NCBI GenBank assembly: GCA_037367405.1 | Contig: JAZKJV010006951.1 | Location: 186,001-250,000 of the forward strand | Length of the DNA stretch: 64,000 bases | Direction: 5' to 3' | From: Ottelia alismoides | Taxonomy: Eukaryota; Streptophyta; Magnoliopsida; Alismatales; Hydrocharitaceae | Part shown: positions 10,388 through 23,186 of the stretch, in pieces | How the letters are laid out: every line of letters begins with the position of its first letter | How positions within the stretch are numbered: the first letter of the stretch is position 1 | Position numbers and translations under genes: made by a program | Notes under the pieces: generated by a model | What the model was told of the DNA's origin: nothing | Databases searched by the model: none | The model's input: the letters and a program-made list of their open reading frames with translations, nothing else

Positions 10388-12529
10388 GCAACATATTATG
10401 GTACATTTTTGTATATATAATTTTCCATTTTTTATTTACATTTTTATGCTATTTATTATTTGATAGTTATTTGACTATTCTAATCAAATCTTCTTTGTAA
10501 TATTTCTTGTGAGGGATCTCTTGACGAGGGCTATCTCTTAGGAGGTAAGCGCACCCAAGGTGAGCGGAGGTCGACCTTCTCTTTGTGAGCCAACTAGGAC
10601 AGAGCATGAGAGAAGAGTAGGGTAGGAGGAAAAGAGCAGCCTTTAGCATATCATTTTCCATTTTTTAGTGAAAGAGAGATTTAATTTTTGCAAAATAATT
10701 TGTAATTAATTTGGACACTACCCTCTCCTCTACACGAGGTCCAGTGCCCGTGTATCTGTTCACCTGGGGGCCTCGTACAGGATTTTCGTGTTTTATCGCC
10801 TTTGTTTATTTTATTTATCATGATTTGAGCTTTCCGACTTTGTTTATATTTGTTTTCTGTGAGTGAGCCCTTAGATAGTAGGTTGCTTGACTCGGTAGGT
10901 AGGCCCAGAACCCTAACAACTTTGCATGCACCTATAGTATATTTCACTTGGACTTAGTCAAAAATTAATTGTTGATTACTTAGAATTAGAACCATGAGCC
11001 GTGAGAGACCTCATACAACACTTGTAGGACATGTTGTGGAGGGCACTAAGGCCTCCAAAACTGGAAATTAGGATCCATTTTTGAGTAATAAACATCTGAT
11101 TCTTCCTGATAATAACAGCTACTACTTAGGATGTTTTCTCTCTTTTTACAAACTGCCATATAGTGTAAATATTTCAGTTCTGCCTTGCATCCCACATGGA
11201 GAGAGAGCTGGGAAGCATTGTAAGTAATTCTATCTTTGCATGCATCATTAGTCACTAAGGTAAGATTTCTACCTTAGTGATGACTTGCATGGATTTTCTG
11301 TTCTCTCTCTCCTATGTTTATTTAACATAGGACATAAAGGAAAAATACAAAAAAAACTGTTAGGCGGATTGTTATGAAAAATACTCAAAAAAATTTTAAA
11401 AAATTAAATTGGGTCTAATAAATAAACTTTACCTTTATGAACCATTCAATATTTGGGTTCAAACGTTGTTTTCAGATACACTTTAGACTTAGCAAGGCAT
11501 GACCCTCCAAGGATAAGAGCCCAAATCCCGATCAGTGGTGCCTAGATTATCACCTGGATTGGTGAAGTATTGACGCTTCTATTGTTCGTAACCGAGCAGG
11601 GCCTAGTAGAGCACGATGTTATCGCTTTATGTAGAGCATCCAACTTGGTCTGAAGTATTGAGCTTAGGTCATGCCCTCACAAGTGTGTCTGTCTCATCGA
11701 TTTGCGTCTGAGTAGGTCCTTACACGCTCACGGGTGACTCTGTTACGAGCGAGGCCTGAAGTATTGGTTTCACCTATTGGCTTCCTTTCTATTTCTTTAT
11801 CTAAGTAGCCACCCAGGCATGAGATCAAGGACCTTTAAGCACACAGATCATAGGTTACAAAAGGGGGAGGAACAAGTATGAGGCACTTGCTTGGTAGTAC
11901 ACACACTCCTATAGGGTTAGCATACTTAAGGACTTATTATAAGACTACCTTAAAATAACAATAAAATTGAAAAGATAAAAATAGGTGAACCTTGATGCCT
12001 TCACATTTGTTGAGTGAGTGAACCTATCCTTTTTTTGTGTTTGTTTGAATTAGATTAAGGTTTAAAGAATAGTCCTGCACATTATGTGCCTTTTTGTACT
12101 TTACTTTGATTCCCTACTAGACCCCATGATCATTTGAGACTTCTATCATTTTACACTCCCTTTATTTCTTATTTGACCTTCATATCATTCTTCCATTCTC
12201 GATATCCTCTTGGCCTCCGAGATGGCGACACGTGGATGTCTTAGTTGGGAACCCATCGACACCAACATTGATTCCATATGCTTGTTACCTTCAATAATTT
12301 GGGGCGATTTCCGAAAACCCATTTTGGACTCCATGGACCAATCTCCAGACTCCCCGTCTTCTCCAATAATCCAGAATAACTCTCGTCCTGAACTATGCCC
12401 ATTTTGGATGGCTATTGATTTCACTCCTTACACATTGTCGTACTTAATGTGGTTCTGTGTTCACCTTAACACAAACCGATTTGTTACATCTGGTGTCTCC
12501 CATATAGACTGATCAGGGCATCATTCCAT
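10388..12529 (+). other. Non-coding leader of gypsy C
   Basis: About 2.1 kb between primer site and gag remnant. I see no conserved coding sequence. The immediate start (TTTTTGTATATATAATTTTCC) matches the sequence after the E primer site at 63945. Long untranslated leaders are common in this gypsy group. Confidence 0.6.
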
Positions 12530-14350
12530 TTGCAGATCAAGAGCCCAATATTGAGCAGGGAGTTGTGATAGAATCAGATTCAGGATCAAAGAGAGAAATG
12601 GATCCTAGAAGAAAAGGGAAGGGCCGCAACCACCACCTCAACCAGATAAGAGTTTGAAACCGTATCAGAATGTAGTAATTGCCCAGATCATTACCTCTAT
12701 TCAGGCAATCCAGCAACATCTCACGAATCAGGACTTTGTACAGGTTACTTTCCAAGATATGCTTGATGACTTGAGGAGAAGGGGAGAAAACCGAGGAGGA
12801 TTTAAAGAGGAACCATAAGGAGGAGGCGATGGAGGCCCGACAGATAAGCCTAGAGTTGAGTGACCCAAACCATTTCTCAAAGAAACATACAATCTTGGGG
12901 TAGGACAAGTCACTGAATGGGTCTAAATTCCTGTAATCCATGCTAATTTTGAATCGAAGCCTCAACCACTGGTGCTCCTACCCATCTTCCGAGGAATTGC
13001 CAATTAAGAACCTTACATTCATATACAATAGTTCAGGCGCATCTGTGGAACTACTCACTACCCTGGTTACCTCTTGGGGTAGTGAAGATGAGAGCATTTT
13101 CCTTCAGTCATCATGATAAGGACCTTCGTTGGATCAATCACTTAGGAAAGGTAGTCACCACCTTAGAAGAATTGATGTCATCCTTTTTGCATAAATACTA
13201 TCTTGTTGGGTGACTTAATCAGATGCGCAAACACATAGCAAACTTCATCCAAGCCACTCATGAATCCATCCATGAGGCTTGGCAGAGGTTTACTAAGTTA
13301 CAAGAGAAGTGTCCCCATCATGAGATTCCTAGGACTAGCTTGGTCCAACATTTCTTTGGGGGAATCACAATAGAAAGTCATAAGCTTTTGGATGCAGCGT
13401 GTGGAGGCTCCCATTTCAAAAGAGATGAGGACGTCCTCCGACAGATATTTGAAGAAATAGCTGAAGGAGAGGGAGCTTTGTCGTCATCCCGTACCTATCA
13501 GCGCCTGCCACAGAATGTTCAGAAGCATGTGCATATGGAAGCATCCCATGAGCCAGGCAGGCATGAGAGCTCCAATCTAAGCATTATTGGGAGCCACCTA
13601 TCCAAAGTGGACATAATTGAAAAATCATCACAGGACCCAGAAAAACTTGCTGTGATCGAACAAAAGGGCACAACACTTGGACAAACTTGATAAAATCACC
13701 AAGCAACTGGAGCTACTGGTGAGCATAATGAGTTCCTGCAACTTCGTGTCTGCATCGATGTCCACTCCAATTGAGACGAAGGAACATGCATCGCCATAAC
13801 CTCCTCAGCTGAGTCAGCCCCATCCAGCGGTTCAACATGTCTATGTGCAAGACCCAAAGCCATCAACTCCCCATCTGTCACAACAACAACTGGTTGTTAG
13901 GAGCCCCCGTATATTCCAGATCAATTCTCTCCTCCACCACCTCTTATTTAGGAGGAGAAAGGTGTATGGTAAAATGACTCGCAACCGACCTGTCCAGGCA
14001 GACCTCAGCAGGGTCAGACTACTCACTCCCTTCAGTTCTCTCAACAAAAAGGAGGGAGGTTTGTTAGGAACAACCAGCCTCAACATCAACAACGACAGTA
14101 GTATCTAAAATTCCATGGCTATTGGAGACAGAACCAATACTAACAACTGCATTACCGATAATACCAGCAAAACTAGCAGTATACGATTGTGCCATATCAG
14201 CAACACCCTCCTCAGTAGTATAAACAACATCACCCTTCTCCTCAGTATCATTCTCAGTACCCTAACCAACAGTCTCAGTATAATAAGGAATACCATCGTA
14301 GCCAACTTGTTGAGGTATCTGAATCTGCATCTCCTGTGAACCCCCATGGA
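12530..14350 (+). pseudogene. Gypsy C gag, broken
   Basis: A readable 155-residue piece at 13223-13690 carries the retrotransposon gag signature HESIHEAWQRFTKLQEKCPHH, with FFGGI and the ACGGSHFKRDED stretch that match A (ACGTSYLNKDVE) and D (ACGGSYTSRGAD). Upstream (about 12700-13222) the same protein continues in several frames with many stops. Downstream (about 13690-14350) are codons rich in Gln, His, Pro and Tyr (for example YQQHPPQ and QYHSQYPNQQ), like the gag tails of A and D. No CCHC zinc knuckle is visible. Gag would form the virus-like particle; this copy cannot make a full protein. Confidence 0.8.
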
Positions 14351-14919
14351 TTGCCTGACCCAACTTGTCAAGGGCCTTGTAGATCTCAGGAATAAGTTGG
14401 ACGATTTCACCACCACCAAGACCTCCATTCTCGCATAAGTGGAGGCAAACCCCAATAATTTTAAGAATAAAGAGCAGGTAGTCTGTGAAGTTCCCTCTGA
14501 TCATACAGAGTCAGATATGAATGAATTATTTTTACCTAATGTTGTCACTCTCAGGAGCAGTAGGACCTTGCAGCCATCAACTACGTGAAAGGGGAAAAAT
14601 AAAGCAACCACGAGGGAGTCGTCGTCTTCTTCTGCATCAGTCGAGCTAGTAGCTGGGCCATACGAGGAGGAAGAAGGAGAAGCACCACCAAAAATCCAAA
14701 AATATCAGCAAAACCAAACAAACCAAAATTAAAGCACTAGCAGCAACAGCCGAAGCACCATCCAGCCAGCCTCAGAGGAGACCACACCTATAGTTGATAT
14801 GATGCCAACCGATGGAGCCTCGTTTGAAGAGTTTAGATGCCTGCCTTTCCTGGATGACCCGAAGATTTTAGATGCCTGCCTTTCCTGGATGACCCGACCC
14901 ACTTTAGGGATCTACATGT

Positions 14920-15690
14920 ATAGCCTGATGTGGGAACATATTCTGTTGTAACTAAAAACATTATTCCTACAACTGCTTTTGATTCTATACATATTCCGTA
15001 TCCTGACGCAACGAGAAAATCCAAAAAAAATAAAAATTTGAAAACTGCCTTGTCTGTCCCTGATGTGGTGGAAATCATTCAGAATCTTGTTCTGAAACGC
15101 CTCTTCTCAAAGCCATCAAGTATATGCCTATTATCAATAAAGGTTTAAAGGAGGCATGTACCTCAAAGAGACAACCACGTAAAGCTCGTGAAAGAAATGT
15201 GAAGCACATCCTCACCATAGCTACAGTGAATGCAACGGCAATGTCCAGACAAAAAGAAGGATATGGGATCTCCTTTAGTCAAATTTCATATGTTTGATCA
15301 TGAGTTCGATCTAACTCTACTTGACAGTGGATATTCAATAACCCCGATGCCCACTCACTGCTCAAAGAATTTTAGTTGGGACAACTCTAGTCCACAAGAA
15401 TGATTCAGCAGTTCGTAGACACATCCATTAAGCAGCTCGGAGGAATTTTGGAAGATGTCTTTTCACCTTTCAGGGAATGCAATTCCCTGCATATTTCATA
15501 GTTTTGGATATGGACACTTAAGTTCCTCTTATGCACACAATGATAATCCTTGGACGACCGCTCCTTCAAACAGCCGAAGCAGTAGTGAACTATGGCACCA
15601 GGCAGATAATATTTTGTTCAAATAGTGATAAAGAAGGTGAAATGGAGTATTCTTTCTTTTGTCCCCAATACTAAATTGGATGGAAGTAAC
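14920..15690 (+). pseudogene. Gypsy C gag-protease linker and protease remnant
   Basis: Between 15080 and 15290 a linker segment reads LLKAIKYMPIINKGLKEACT and KARERNVKHIL. At about 15315 LTLLDSGYSITPMP is the retropepsin active site (DSG retained). Stops and a frameshift separate the two, and the fold then decays. No reverse transcriptase, RNase H or integrase follows: the next recognisable feature is an LTR start at 15691. Stretch 14350-14920 is unassigned. Confidence 0.65.
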
Positions 15691-16817
15691 TAATGAATCT
15701 CCATTTCATCACCTTTACTATTTCATTTTGGCCTTTAAACCCTAGTAGAATGCATAAATATCACATTAAATTCTAAAAATAAACCAAATACTGTATAAAA
15801 TATTTTATGTGTATAGTATAAAGTGTCGAGGACACTGAAGTGACCCTAGCCCTCGAGACTTAGTCATCATGATGACTTAGTCAACCATGAATAAAGTAGG
15901 GGGAGATAGAGCAGATAATTGCACAAAAGACACAAACATATCACTCTAGAAAATTGACCAATTTTTTGGGGACTCATTTTATCCTTTATTATTTACACCT
16001 CAAATGATGAAACTTTGTACTTGAATAATGTAGCTAAAAATATATAGAACAATACAAAATCATTTCAGACAAAAATAATATACAGTGTATATTTCTTGCA
16101 TAAAATAAAATCCTAAAGACCAAACATCACAAACACATATCTCCCAGATAAATTCAAAGTATATCAAAAACACCTTTAATTTTATATAAATTTTCATAAG
16201 CTATTTAATGAAGGTGGCTTCATATTTTTTGGAGTCAAGATGTGAAAGTTAGGTTTTAGACCTCTATTGTATAATATACCCAATTAAAATATTCATTTTA
16301 TTTATTCTTTATTATTTTTATAATTTTAAAATTTTATAATTTTTAAATATCATTTGTAGTATATGTAAATATTAAAACTTATATAAAAACACAAACAAAA
16401 TATAAAAATAAAATATTTATACAAAATACATAGGTAAAATACACGTACATATACCTGTAGATATCATGCACCTATTTAATTAAGTATATATTAAGTTATA
16501 AATATAAATAATAAGAAAATAAAATAATAACATTTAAAATACAAAATAAAAATAAAATACCTAAAACATAGGTATACATACTTGTATATATACCCTAAAA
16601 AGTAACTTGTAAATAAACACATCTAAAAAATAGCTAAAAATATCCATAAAATACTAAAAAATAGAATCATTTTCCATTTTTTAATCTAAAAATAATAAAA
16701 TCAATTAGTATTTATGATCTATTTTCCAAGGTATTTTTGCCTTGGAATTTCCTGGTTGATCCATGTGAACCAACCAAACGTGACTTTTTGTTTACCTTGG
16801 TCAGCTGTCCGGCCTAT
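15691..16817 (+). repeat. LTR of C/E family, first part (up to F insertion)
   Basis: It begins TAATGAATCTCCATTTCATCACC, aligned with the E start at 46240 (TGACGAATCCATGATTCATCGCC), and both continue with TTTCATTTTGGC. It shares the internal AAGTAGGGGGAGATA tract (15893-15909; E 46494). A perfect 16-bp palindrome AGTCATCATGATGACT lies at 15862-15877. It is probably the 3' LTR of C, although no polypurine tract precedes it, so an independent insertion is possible. It is interrupted at 16818 by LTR F. Confidence 0.75.
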
Positions 16818-18633
16818 TGATGAATATGTGATTCATTACTCTAAAAGTTGAAAATAGAGCTTTTTTACCGAGTAATTAGCATCATTTCATCACTTATATT
16901 ACATAATTAGGATTCATATATGTGTAAATAATATGTGCATTTTATCATTCATATTTGCATTAAATAAGAAGCCAAATTCACTTGTAAATATTCACCTCTA
17001 TATTAGCAAAAATCACATATTTGTGTTTATTTTATACTAACTCCAAATCCAATAAACCAACTTTATAGTGTATATATTACTAGCACTAATAAAAAATATC
17101 AAAAAATAGTAACTTGTAAAATTGTCCAATAAATCCCTAATCCAAGTTTGAGACCTAAAACCTTAAAATATGCATATCTATTTCATACAATGTCTGATTT
17201 ATGTCTACTCACATTTAAAGTAATATACATTCAAAGACCTTCAAAACAAGACTAATTTCGTAAAAATCGAAGATCGTATGTGAAACTTGGGATTTGGGTC
17301 TCTATTGTATGCTGTACATATTGATCAAAATACTCTTCATTTTATCCTTTTATTTTCTCAATTATTAAAAATCCAAAAAATAGACTAGGTAATAAATATT
17401 TCTTTTACATTTTCTCTATTTTATTTTGACTTTTATCTTATTCAAAAATAACAAAAAATTTACAAAAGATAAAAATACAGTGTTTTATATATCTATAAGA
17501 GACCACCAAAAACTAAACTTGTACATATGGCCTATTTTGATTTCCGATCATTCACAAAAGTTGTAGATCTAATTGAGACGAGCAACTTTCATATTAACTA
17601 CTTTTTTATTTGACCCCTTTTGTTATTTCTTTTTATTTTTCTTTGCATTTATTTTTTGAATATTCTGGGAGTGACACGTGGCAGCTCCTGGAGCCGCCAT
17701 GTATCACCCCATTTTGTTATATTATATTATATTATTATTTTGTTTATTTATATTACATTATTTCATTACATATTTATGTTATCTTTAATTGATTAATTAA
17801 TTTTTTGAATTATTACTTTTTTAATTATTTATTCAAATTATTCTATTTATCTTTATTATTTTTTATTATTTTAATTACTTTAATTATTTTAATTAATTTT
17901 ATCTATTTTAATAATTATTTATCTTATCTTTATTTATTTATTTATTATTTTTTTAGTTTAATTTAATTTAATTAATTTTTTAAATTTCTATTATTTTATC
18001 CATCCAACCACACGCTTAACACGTGACCTTCCCCTTCCTCCCACATTGTGCGCTCAACCGCACCCTCTCCAACTGCCATGCCTCACCGAGCTTGCCTGCA
18101 CCACCTCCACAGCAACCGTCCCCACGCCTTGTGCGTGCGATTGTACAACTGTCGTGGACTCGCGCCTCCATCTCCTGCGCACTCCTCCCTCTCGCGCCCT
18201 CAACCTTCGAAAATGATGGCCAGCTCTCTCTCTCTCCATTCGGCTACTTCCTCCACAGGGGAAACACCAATCCACCTTATGTATCTCTCCCGCAACCACC
18301 TGCAACCAACCTACACCATCCACTCATTGGCCAACCCTCCTCTCTCTCCACTTCTCTCTCTCTCTCTCCTCTCCACACTCTCCGGTAAGACCTGCTCCCC
18401 CTTCACCATGTCTCCAGGCTTGTCGCCAACCACCCAATAAAAGCATTCCAACAACCAACGTCAATCTCCATCCGCCTTTGGAGAAAGTCACAGCCACCAG
18501 CTCGACACTTTGCTTGTCTTCCAGGTGACAACTCAAAGATGAAGGCCGCGAGTGATGGCGACCCTTGTCTTCTCCGATTAGGTGTGATCCAAGGGAGATA
18601 TTCTTCCTTGTTGCATTTCTTCTTCAGGAAAAC
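16818..18633 (+). repeat. LTR F (B family), first part
   Basis: It starts TGATGAATATGTGATTCATTACTC and aligns along its length with the 5' LTR of B (37593 on), including CTCCAAATCCAATAAA, AGTAATATACATTCAAAGA and a GTGACACGTGGCAGCTCCTG block (17670). The part from about 18000 is pyrimidine-rich leader-like sequence with GGTAAGA at 18384-18390. It is split by copia G at 18634 and resumes at 26179. No internal gypsy coding sequence follows, so it is probably a solo LTR. Short open frames at 18023-18648 are by-products of the CT-rich composition. Confidence 0.8.
18629..18633. other. Target site duplication of copia G, left
   Basis: AAAAC, repeated at 26174-26178 directly after the other LTR. It is a 5-bp duplication as expected for copia integration. 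Confidence 0.9.
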
Positions 18634-18779
18634 TGTTGGGAAAAACAAACAACTTGTTTATTCCATAAGCCCTAGGCTCTCTTATATAGGAGAGTAGCCT
18701 ATGGGTAAATTACATAAAGCATACAATGAAAAAATGAAATAGAGAAGAGGTACAGATACTACTACTATATGCGTTAACA
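18634..18779 (-). repeat. Copia G 3' LTR
   Basis: TGTTGGG...GTTAACA, 146 bp, with a CTTATATAGG core promoter sequence. It differs from the 5' LTR only at T/A in TTTATTCC/TTATTCC context and G/A in AAATGAAA/AAATAAAA. Confidence 0.97.
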
Positions 18780-18795
18780 CTCCCCCTCAAGATGG
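18780..18795 (-). other. Polypurine tract of copia G
   Basis: The minus strand CCATCTTGAGGGGGAG abuts the 3' LTR. The tract of H is identical but for one base. Confidence 0.92.
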
Positions 18796-19473
18796 AGCAT
18801 AGATATCAATCATGCTCAGCTTGGAAGCACACTTCTGAAATGGGCCTCGTAGCAATGCTTTGGTGAATATATCCGCAGTCTGATTCTCTGAGGTAACATG
18901 AGACGTAGCAATGAATCCTTTCTGAATCATGTCACGTATGAAGTGACAGTCCACCTCAATGTGCTTGGTCCGCTCATGGAATGCTGGGTTGTTTGCAATG
19001 AACAAGGCAGCCTGATGATCACATTCCAAGTTCATAGGAAGTGGTACATCTAAACATAGGTCTGTAAGCACAGCTTTCACCCACATCATTTATGTAGTAG
19101 CTTGAGCCATAGCCCTATATTCGGATTCAGCACTAGATCTAGCTACTACCGTCTGTTTCTTGCTTCTCCATGAGACTAGGTCATCTCCAACATAGACGAC
19201 ATACCCTGAGGTGGACTTCCTGTCCTTGGGACATCCTGCATAGTCTGCATCTGCACATGCTGAGATAGAAATCCCCTTTCCTTTCTTGAATAGTAGACCT
19301 GCACCTGGAGAAGATTTGAGATATCTAAGAATCATATGTATTGCATCCATATGCACCTGGCATGGTTGCTCCATGAAGTGGCTCACACGCCTCACTGCAA
19401 ATAATATATCTGGTCTAGTGATCGTGACATACAACAGTTTGCCTACCAGTTCTCTGTATCTTCTCCTGTCCAC
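18787..19473 (-). pseudogene. Copia G RNase H domain (C-terminal pol)
   Basis: Two open stretches in the same frame, separated by one stop (TAA at 19090-19092). The upstream part has the copia signatures [30 protein letters not shown] and [13 protein letters not shown], which carry the acidic active-site residues. The downstream part has CDHQAALFIANNPAFHERTKHIEVDCHFIRD, the end of the domain. RNase H removes the RNA strand during reverse transcription. Another stop at 19489 separates it from the reverse transcriptase. The lesions are few, so inactivation is recent. Confidence 0.95.
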
Positions 19474-19488
19474 CTCCTCTGTGTTATC

Positions 19489-21009
19489 TTAATAAAGCTT
19501 CATGCTGGGGTCCATTGGTGTCGTAGCAGGTCGACACCCAAGCATACCTGTTTCACTCAACAGATCTGTAACATATTTCCTTTGTGACATTACTAACCCA
19601 TATGAATTTCTAGCAAATTCAAGCCCCAGAAAATATCTAAGGACACTAAGATCCTTAGTGACAAATTCACTACCCAGCATTTCTTTCGCCTGCTTTATGC
19701 CATGTTCATCATCTCCTGTAATCAAGATGTCATCAACATAAACCATAATCACAATGATACCTCTAGCAGTCTTCTGTACAAACAAGGAATGATCAACATT
19801 GGAGCGTTTGTATCCTTGTTTCTCGAAGAGATCTGAGAGCTTCTGAAACCATGCTCTGGGGCTCTTCTTAAGGCCATAGATAGCCTTATGTAACCTGCAT
19901 ACCTTGGAACACTCCCCCTCAACAACAAAACTAAGTGGCTGTTGCATATAAACTTCTTCCTGCAAATCTCCATATAGGAATGCATTCTTCACGTCCAACT
20001 GATGAAGTGGCCAGTCTCGAGCAACTGCAACTGACAACAAGATCCGTAGAGTGGAATGATGTGCCACAGGCGAGAATGTGTCAAGGTAATCCACCCCGTA
20101 TGTCTGTGTAAAGCCACATGCAACCAGACGCGCCTTGTACCTGTCAATAGAACCATCTGCATTGTGCTTCACTGTAAACACCCACTTGCAGCTTACTGGG
20201 TTCACATCTGGAGGTATAGGAACCAAACTCAAAGTTCCTCTGGACTGAAGTGCCGCCATTTCTTCCTCCATTGCTAGCCGCCATCTGCTATCCTGTAGAG
20301 CATCATGATGATTCCGTGGAATATCTATAGCTGAAAGTGCCACAAAAAATGACCTGAAATCTCCAGATAGCCTCTCAAAAGACACAGATGCTGATAATGG
20401 ATATTTAGCACAGCTCCTCTTCGACTTGCGTAGAGCAATGGGAACATCCAAATCAGCTGTAGTCTCATCTGTCCCCTGCACCATATCCTGCTCAGAAATA
20501 TCGCCAGATCCATCAACAGTAATATTTTCATTACATACCATAGGCGATCTAGTGGACGAGTCATGACCATGAGCGGGAGGAGGCCTGGGGGTATAGTGGA
20601 ACGGTAGCGGTGAGATAGGTGGTGGTGGTGGTGGTGGTGATGGCATATGAGGTGGTGGTGGTGGTGACGACATCTGAGGTGGTGGTGTCATGTATATGGC
20701 ATCAGGAGGTATAGGTGGTAGCTGCTTGTCTCCTGAGGCTGAAAAATACATAACAGATTCAAAAAATGTAACATCTGCACTGATTATATACCGCCGACGC
20801 AGAAGATCAAAGCACTTGTACCACTTTTGAGTTCTAGAGTACCCAACAAAGACACACTTGACAGCCCTAGGAGAGAGCTTGTCAGTACCAGGCGACAACT
20901 GATGGACAAATGCAACCGACCTAAACACACGAGGAGTAAGAGTGAACAGATCCTTCCCAGGATGAATGAGTAAAAACGGAATCTGTTCATTCAAGACAGA
21001 AGAAGGCAT
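19489..21009 (-). pseudogene. Copia G integrase C-terminus, Pro-rich linker and reverse transcriptase
   Basis: A 506-residue open frame. Residues 1-100 are the integrase C-terminal end, with CVFVGYSRTQKWYKCFD. Residues 105-145 are a proline run. From about 235 comes copia reverse transcriptase (RVT_2), with SRWRLAMEEEMAALQS, CKWVFTVKHNADG, LVACGFTQTYGVDY, QLDVKNAFLYGDLQEEVYM and IYGLKKSPRAWF. The catalytic YVDD lies at about residue 425 and is intact. The frame ends at a premature TAA (19489) and the same frame continues as RNase H. Copia order (integrase before reverse transcriptase) is respected. Confidence 0.95.
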
Positions 21010-21017
21010 ACGGTTGA

Positions 21018-21548
21018 TTAGGTAACATGCAGTAAGAACTGCATCACTCCAGTAGGAGTAGGGAACATGACTCTATACAAGTAGTGATCTTGTGACATCA
21101 AGAAGGTGATAGTGTTTTCTTTCAGCAATTCCGTTCTGTTGAGATGTATGAGCACAAGAAGTTTGATGAACGATCCCTTTTGAGGAGTAGTAATTTGCAA
21201 GAATATTAGTGCATAATTCTAAAGCATTATCACTTCTCACAAACTTCACAGATGTGGAGAAAACATTTTGTATTTCATTCAAAAAATGGATAATGATATT
21301 TCCTGCTTCAGATTTATTTTTCATCAGAAACACCCATGACACTCTAAAAAATCATCAACAAATACTATATAAAATATGTGTCCCTGATGATCAGGTACAC
21401 GACTCAGACCCCAGACATCAATATGAAATAACTCGAACTTGGAGGTACTACTCCGACCTGGACGACTGGGAAAGGACGACCTGTGATGCTTTCCCAACTG
21501 ACACGCCTCACACTGAATAGGTGTGTGAGGAAGACTGTACGGTAACAT
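21018..21548 (-). pseudogene. Copia G integrase core
   Basis: Readable in pieces across frame changes: zinc-finger part CEACQLGKHHRSSFP (His pair upstream at WHLRFGH), first catalytic Asp in FELFHIDVWG, second in KFVRSDNALEL, and Glu in QQNGIAERKHYHLL. The D,D,E triad is therefore recognisable. The open pieces (21324-21548, 21073-21342, 21018-21200) overlap in different frames, showing at least two frameshifts. Integrase would join the cDNA to chromosomal DNA. Confidence 0.9.
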
Positions 21549-22430
21549 TTTACGCTACTTCTGAAGCGGTAAATGACCAAAACGCAGATGCCATAATAAA
21601 GTAGATACTTGTCCAGAAGGAGAGGATGAGGCTCCAGCAAATGGGGTATGAATCAGGCGGTAGAGGCCTCCTTGCTCATAGCCACGACCAATCACGTTGC
21701 CCGTACGGATGTCCTGAAAAATCAAAGAAGATGGATAAAAAATTGCCCGACAATGTAGATCCTTCGTAATATGACTAATTGATAACAAATTCATCGAAAA
21801 AGCAGGTGCATGTAGCACATTCTTGAGCTGCATAGAAGATGTCAATCTAATCTCCCCCTGACCGGTGATGGGGGAATGTGTACCATTGGCAATTACTACA
21901 GTCTGTCCTGAAGGGATCTGAGTGTATCCAGTAAGTAGACTCTGGTCGCCACATAGGTGATGTGTAGCGCCTGAGTCCATAATCCATGGTATATTATATG
22001 ATCTACTACTGTTGAGTGCAAGTATACTACCTGAGGCATTAGTAGATGCAGAGGCAGAAGCAGCGGCATCAGAATGACTCTCTGCAGTCGGTGCTGGTCC
22101 AGATGGTGGAATAATGCCCCTCAGACGGGCAACAAGATCGTTGAACCGTTGATCCAAAGTACCAGCAGATGGAGGCTCTATCTGCTCAGCAGCTCGTGCG
22201 GATGCAGGAAATCCATGCTTCGAGTAGCATGTATCTTCATTGTGTCCAACTCGGTGACAGTAGGTACATGTTGGCCTAGTGCGGCCACTCCTTCCACGAG
22301 GTCCACGTCCACGGACCTGGTGATGAAATCCGCAACCTCTGTTGGCTGCCATAGCTGAAGAATTCTGACTTGTAGCCGTGGAAGGAACTGTGATCCGACT
22401 CAATCTATGAAAAGCTTCCTCCATGGGAGG
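21549..22430 (-). pseudogene. Copia G gag C-terminus, protease and GAG-pre-integrase
   Basis: Open from the H junction through MEEAFHRLSRITVPS (gag), a basic Gly/Arg stretch, the zinc knuckle CTYCHRVGHNEDTC (CX2CX4HX4C), the protease active site WIMDSGATHHLCGD, and the GAG-pre-integrase segment LLSISHITKDLHCRAIF...WHLRFGH. Motifs are intact. The frame is closed at about 21555. The reading frame enters H LTR sequence at 22431, so its first 19 codons as an open frame are not gag. Confidence 0.95.
22426..22430. other. Target site duplication of H, left
   Basis: GGAGG, repeated at 24828-24832. Confidence 0.93.
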
Positions 22431-22694
22431 TGTAGAAAAATATGAATGCGGAAGCAAAAACATGGAACAAGAATAAAACATATGAAGAATGCGGTATTTT
22501 AACGTGGAACCCTACTCCGATAGGAGCGGGATGAAACCACGAGAGAAGCCCCTGAATTGGGCGTTTCTTCTATTGAAGTTCTCAATGAGTACAGGGGGTG
22601 TGGAGCTCCTTATATAGCCCCACGGACAGACCCAATAGTGATCGCTCCCCCATGTGGTACTAAACACATGGGTGGACTCTTTTCTTTTCCAACA
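22431..22694 (-). repeat. H 3' LTR
   Basis: TGTAGAAAAATATG...CTTTTCCAACA, 264 bp, with CTTATATAG promoter-like sequence. It differs from 24564-24827 at seven positions. Confidence 0.96.
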
Positions 22695-22710
22695 CTCCCC
22701 CTCAAGTTGG
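22695..22710 (-). other. Polypurine tract of H
   Basis: The minus strand CCAACTTGAGGGGGAG directly precedes the 3' LTR. Confidence 0.92.
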
Positions 22711-22838
22711 TAGCTGGGATAGCTGCAACTTGCAATAATAAATAAAAATATACATCATTACATCTTCACTTGAAATCACCACAATAAACGTATGTATCCG
22801 CAACTGGTAGACAAACCCGCTTGCTGACGGGTATATCA

Positions 22839-22970
22839 GGTCACCGGAACGTATCTCCGTCGTGCTTGGAAGGTCACCGGACTATCTCTGTCGTGCCTGC
22901 ATGTCACCGGATCTCTGTCTCAATCGTGCATGCGGGTCACCGGACTTTGTCTCTGTCGTGCCTTGAAGAA
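22839..22970. repeat. Four-copy tandem repeat in H
   Basis: A unit of about 31-34 bp beginning GGTCACCGGA and containing TCTCTGTCGTGC occurs four times in a row with small changes, starting at about 22839, 22872, 22904 and 22937. Confidence 0.85.
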
Positions 22971-23186
22971 AACAAATCCAGTGCGGAGTCGATGTCGAGG
23001 ATAGAGACACCACGACGAAGATCGATGCACAGTGAAGATGGCTTGATATTCTGTGAAATCCGGAGTGTTTGGCCTGTCAGTCAATGATGTAGGATGCATA
23101 TGGCTTTTACTCCCCCTTTCTCCCAAACTTGTCAGAATAATAAAAATAATAGACAAGTTGGGAGAAGCAAACATGAATCACATTTT

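Noticed and set aside
10116..10463. 115-codon hydrophobic frame that looks like a membrane protein
   Set aside because: It runs across the C LTR end, the primer site and the leader, so it is chance reading of non-coding AT-rich sequence.
13841..14504. Minus-strand frames opposite C gag
   Set aside because: They are antisense to the Gln-rich gag tail and vanish where that composition ends.
16809..16817. Target duplication for LTR F (CCTAT against CCTAC near 27980)
   Set aside because: Imperfect and offset from the aligned LTR end; not reliable enough to report as a feature.
18023..18648. Frames of 81-130 codons near the left G junction
   Set aside because: CT-rich leader of LTR F; overlapping on both strands without known domains.
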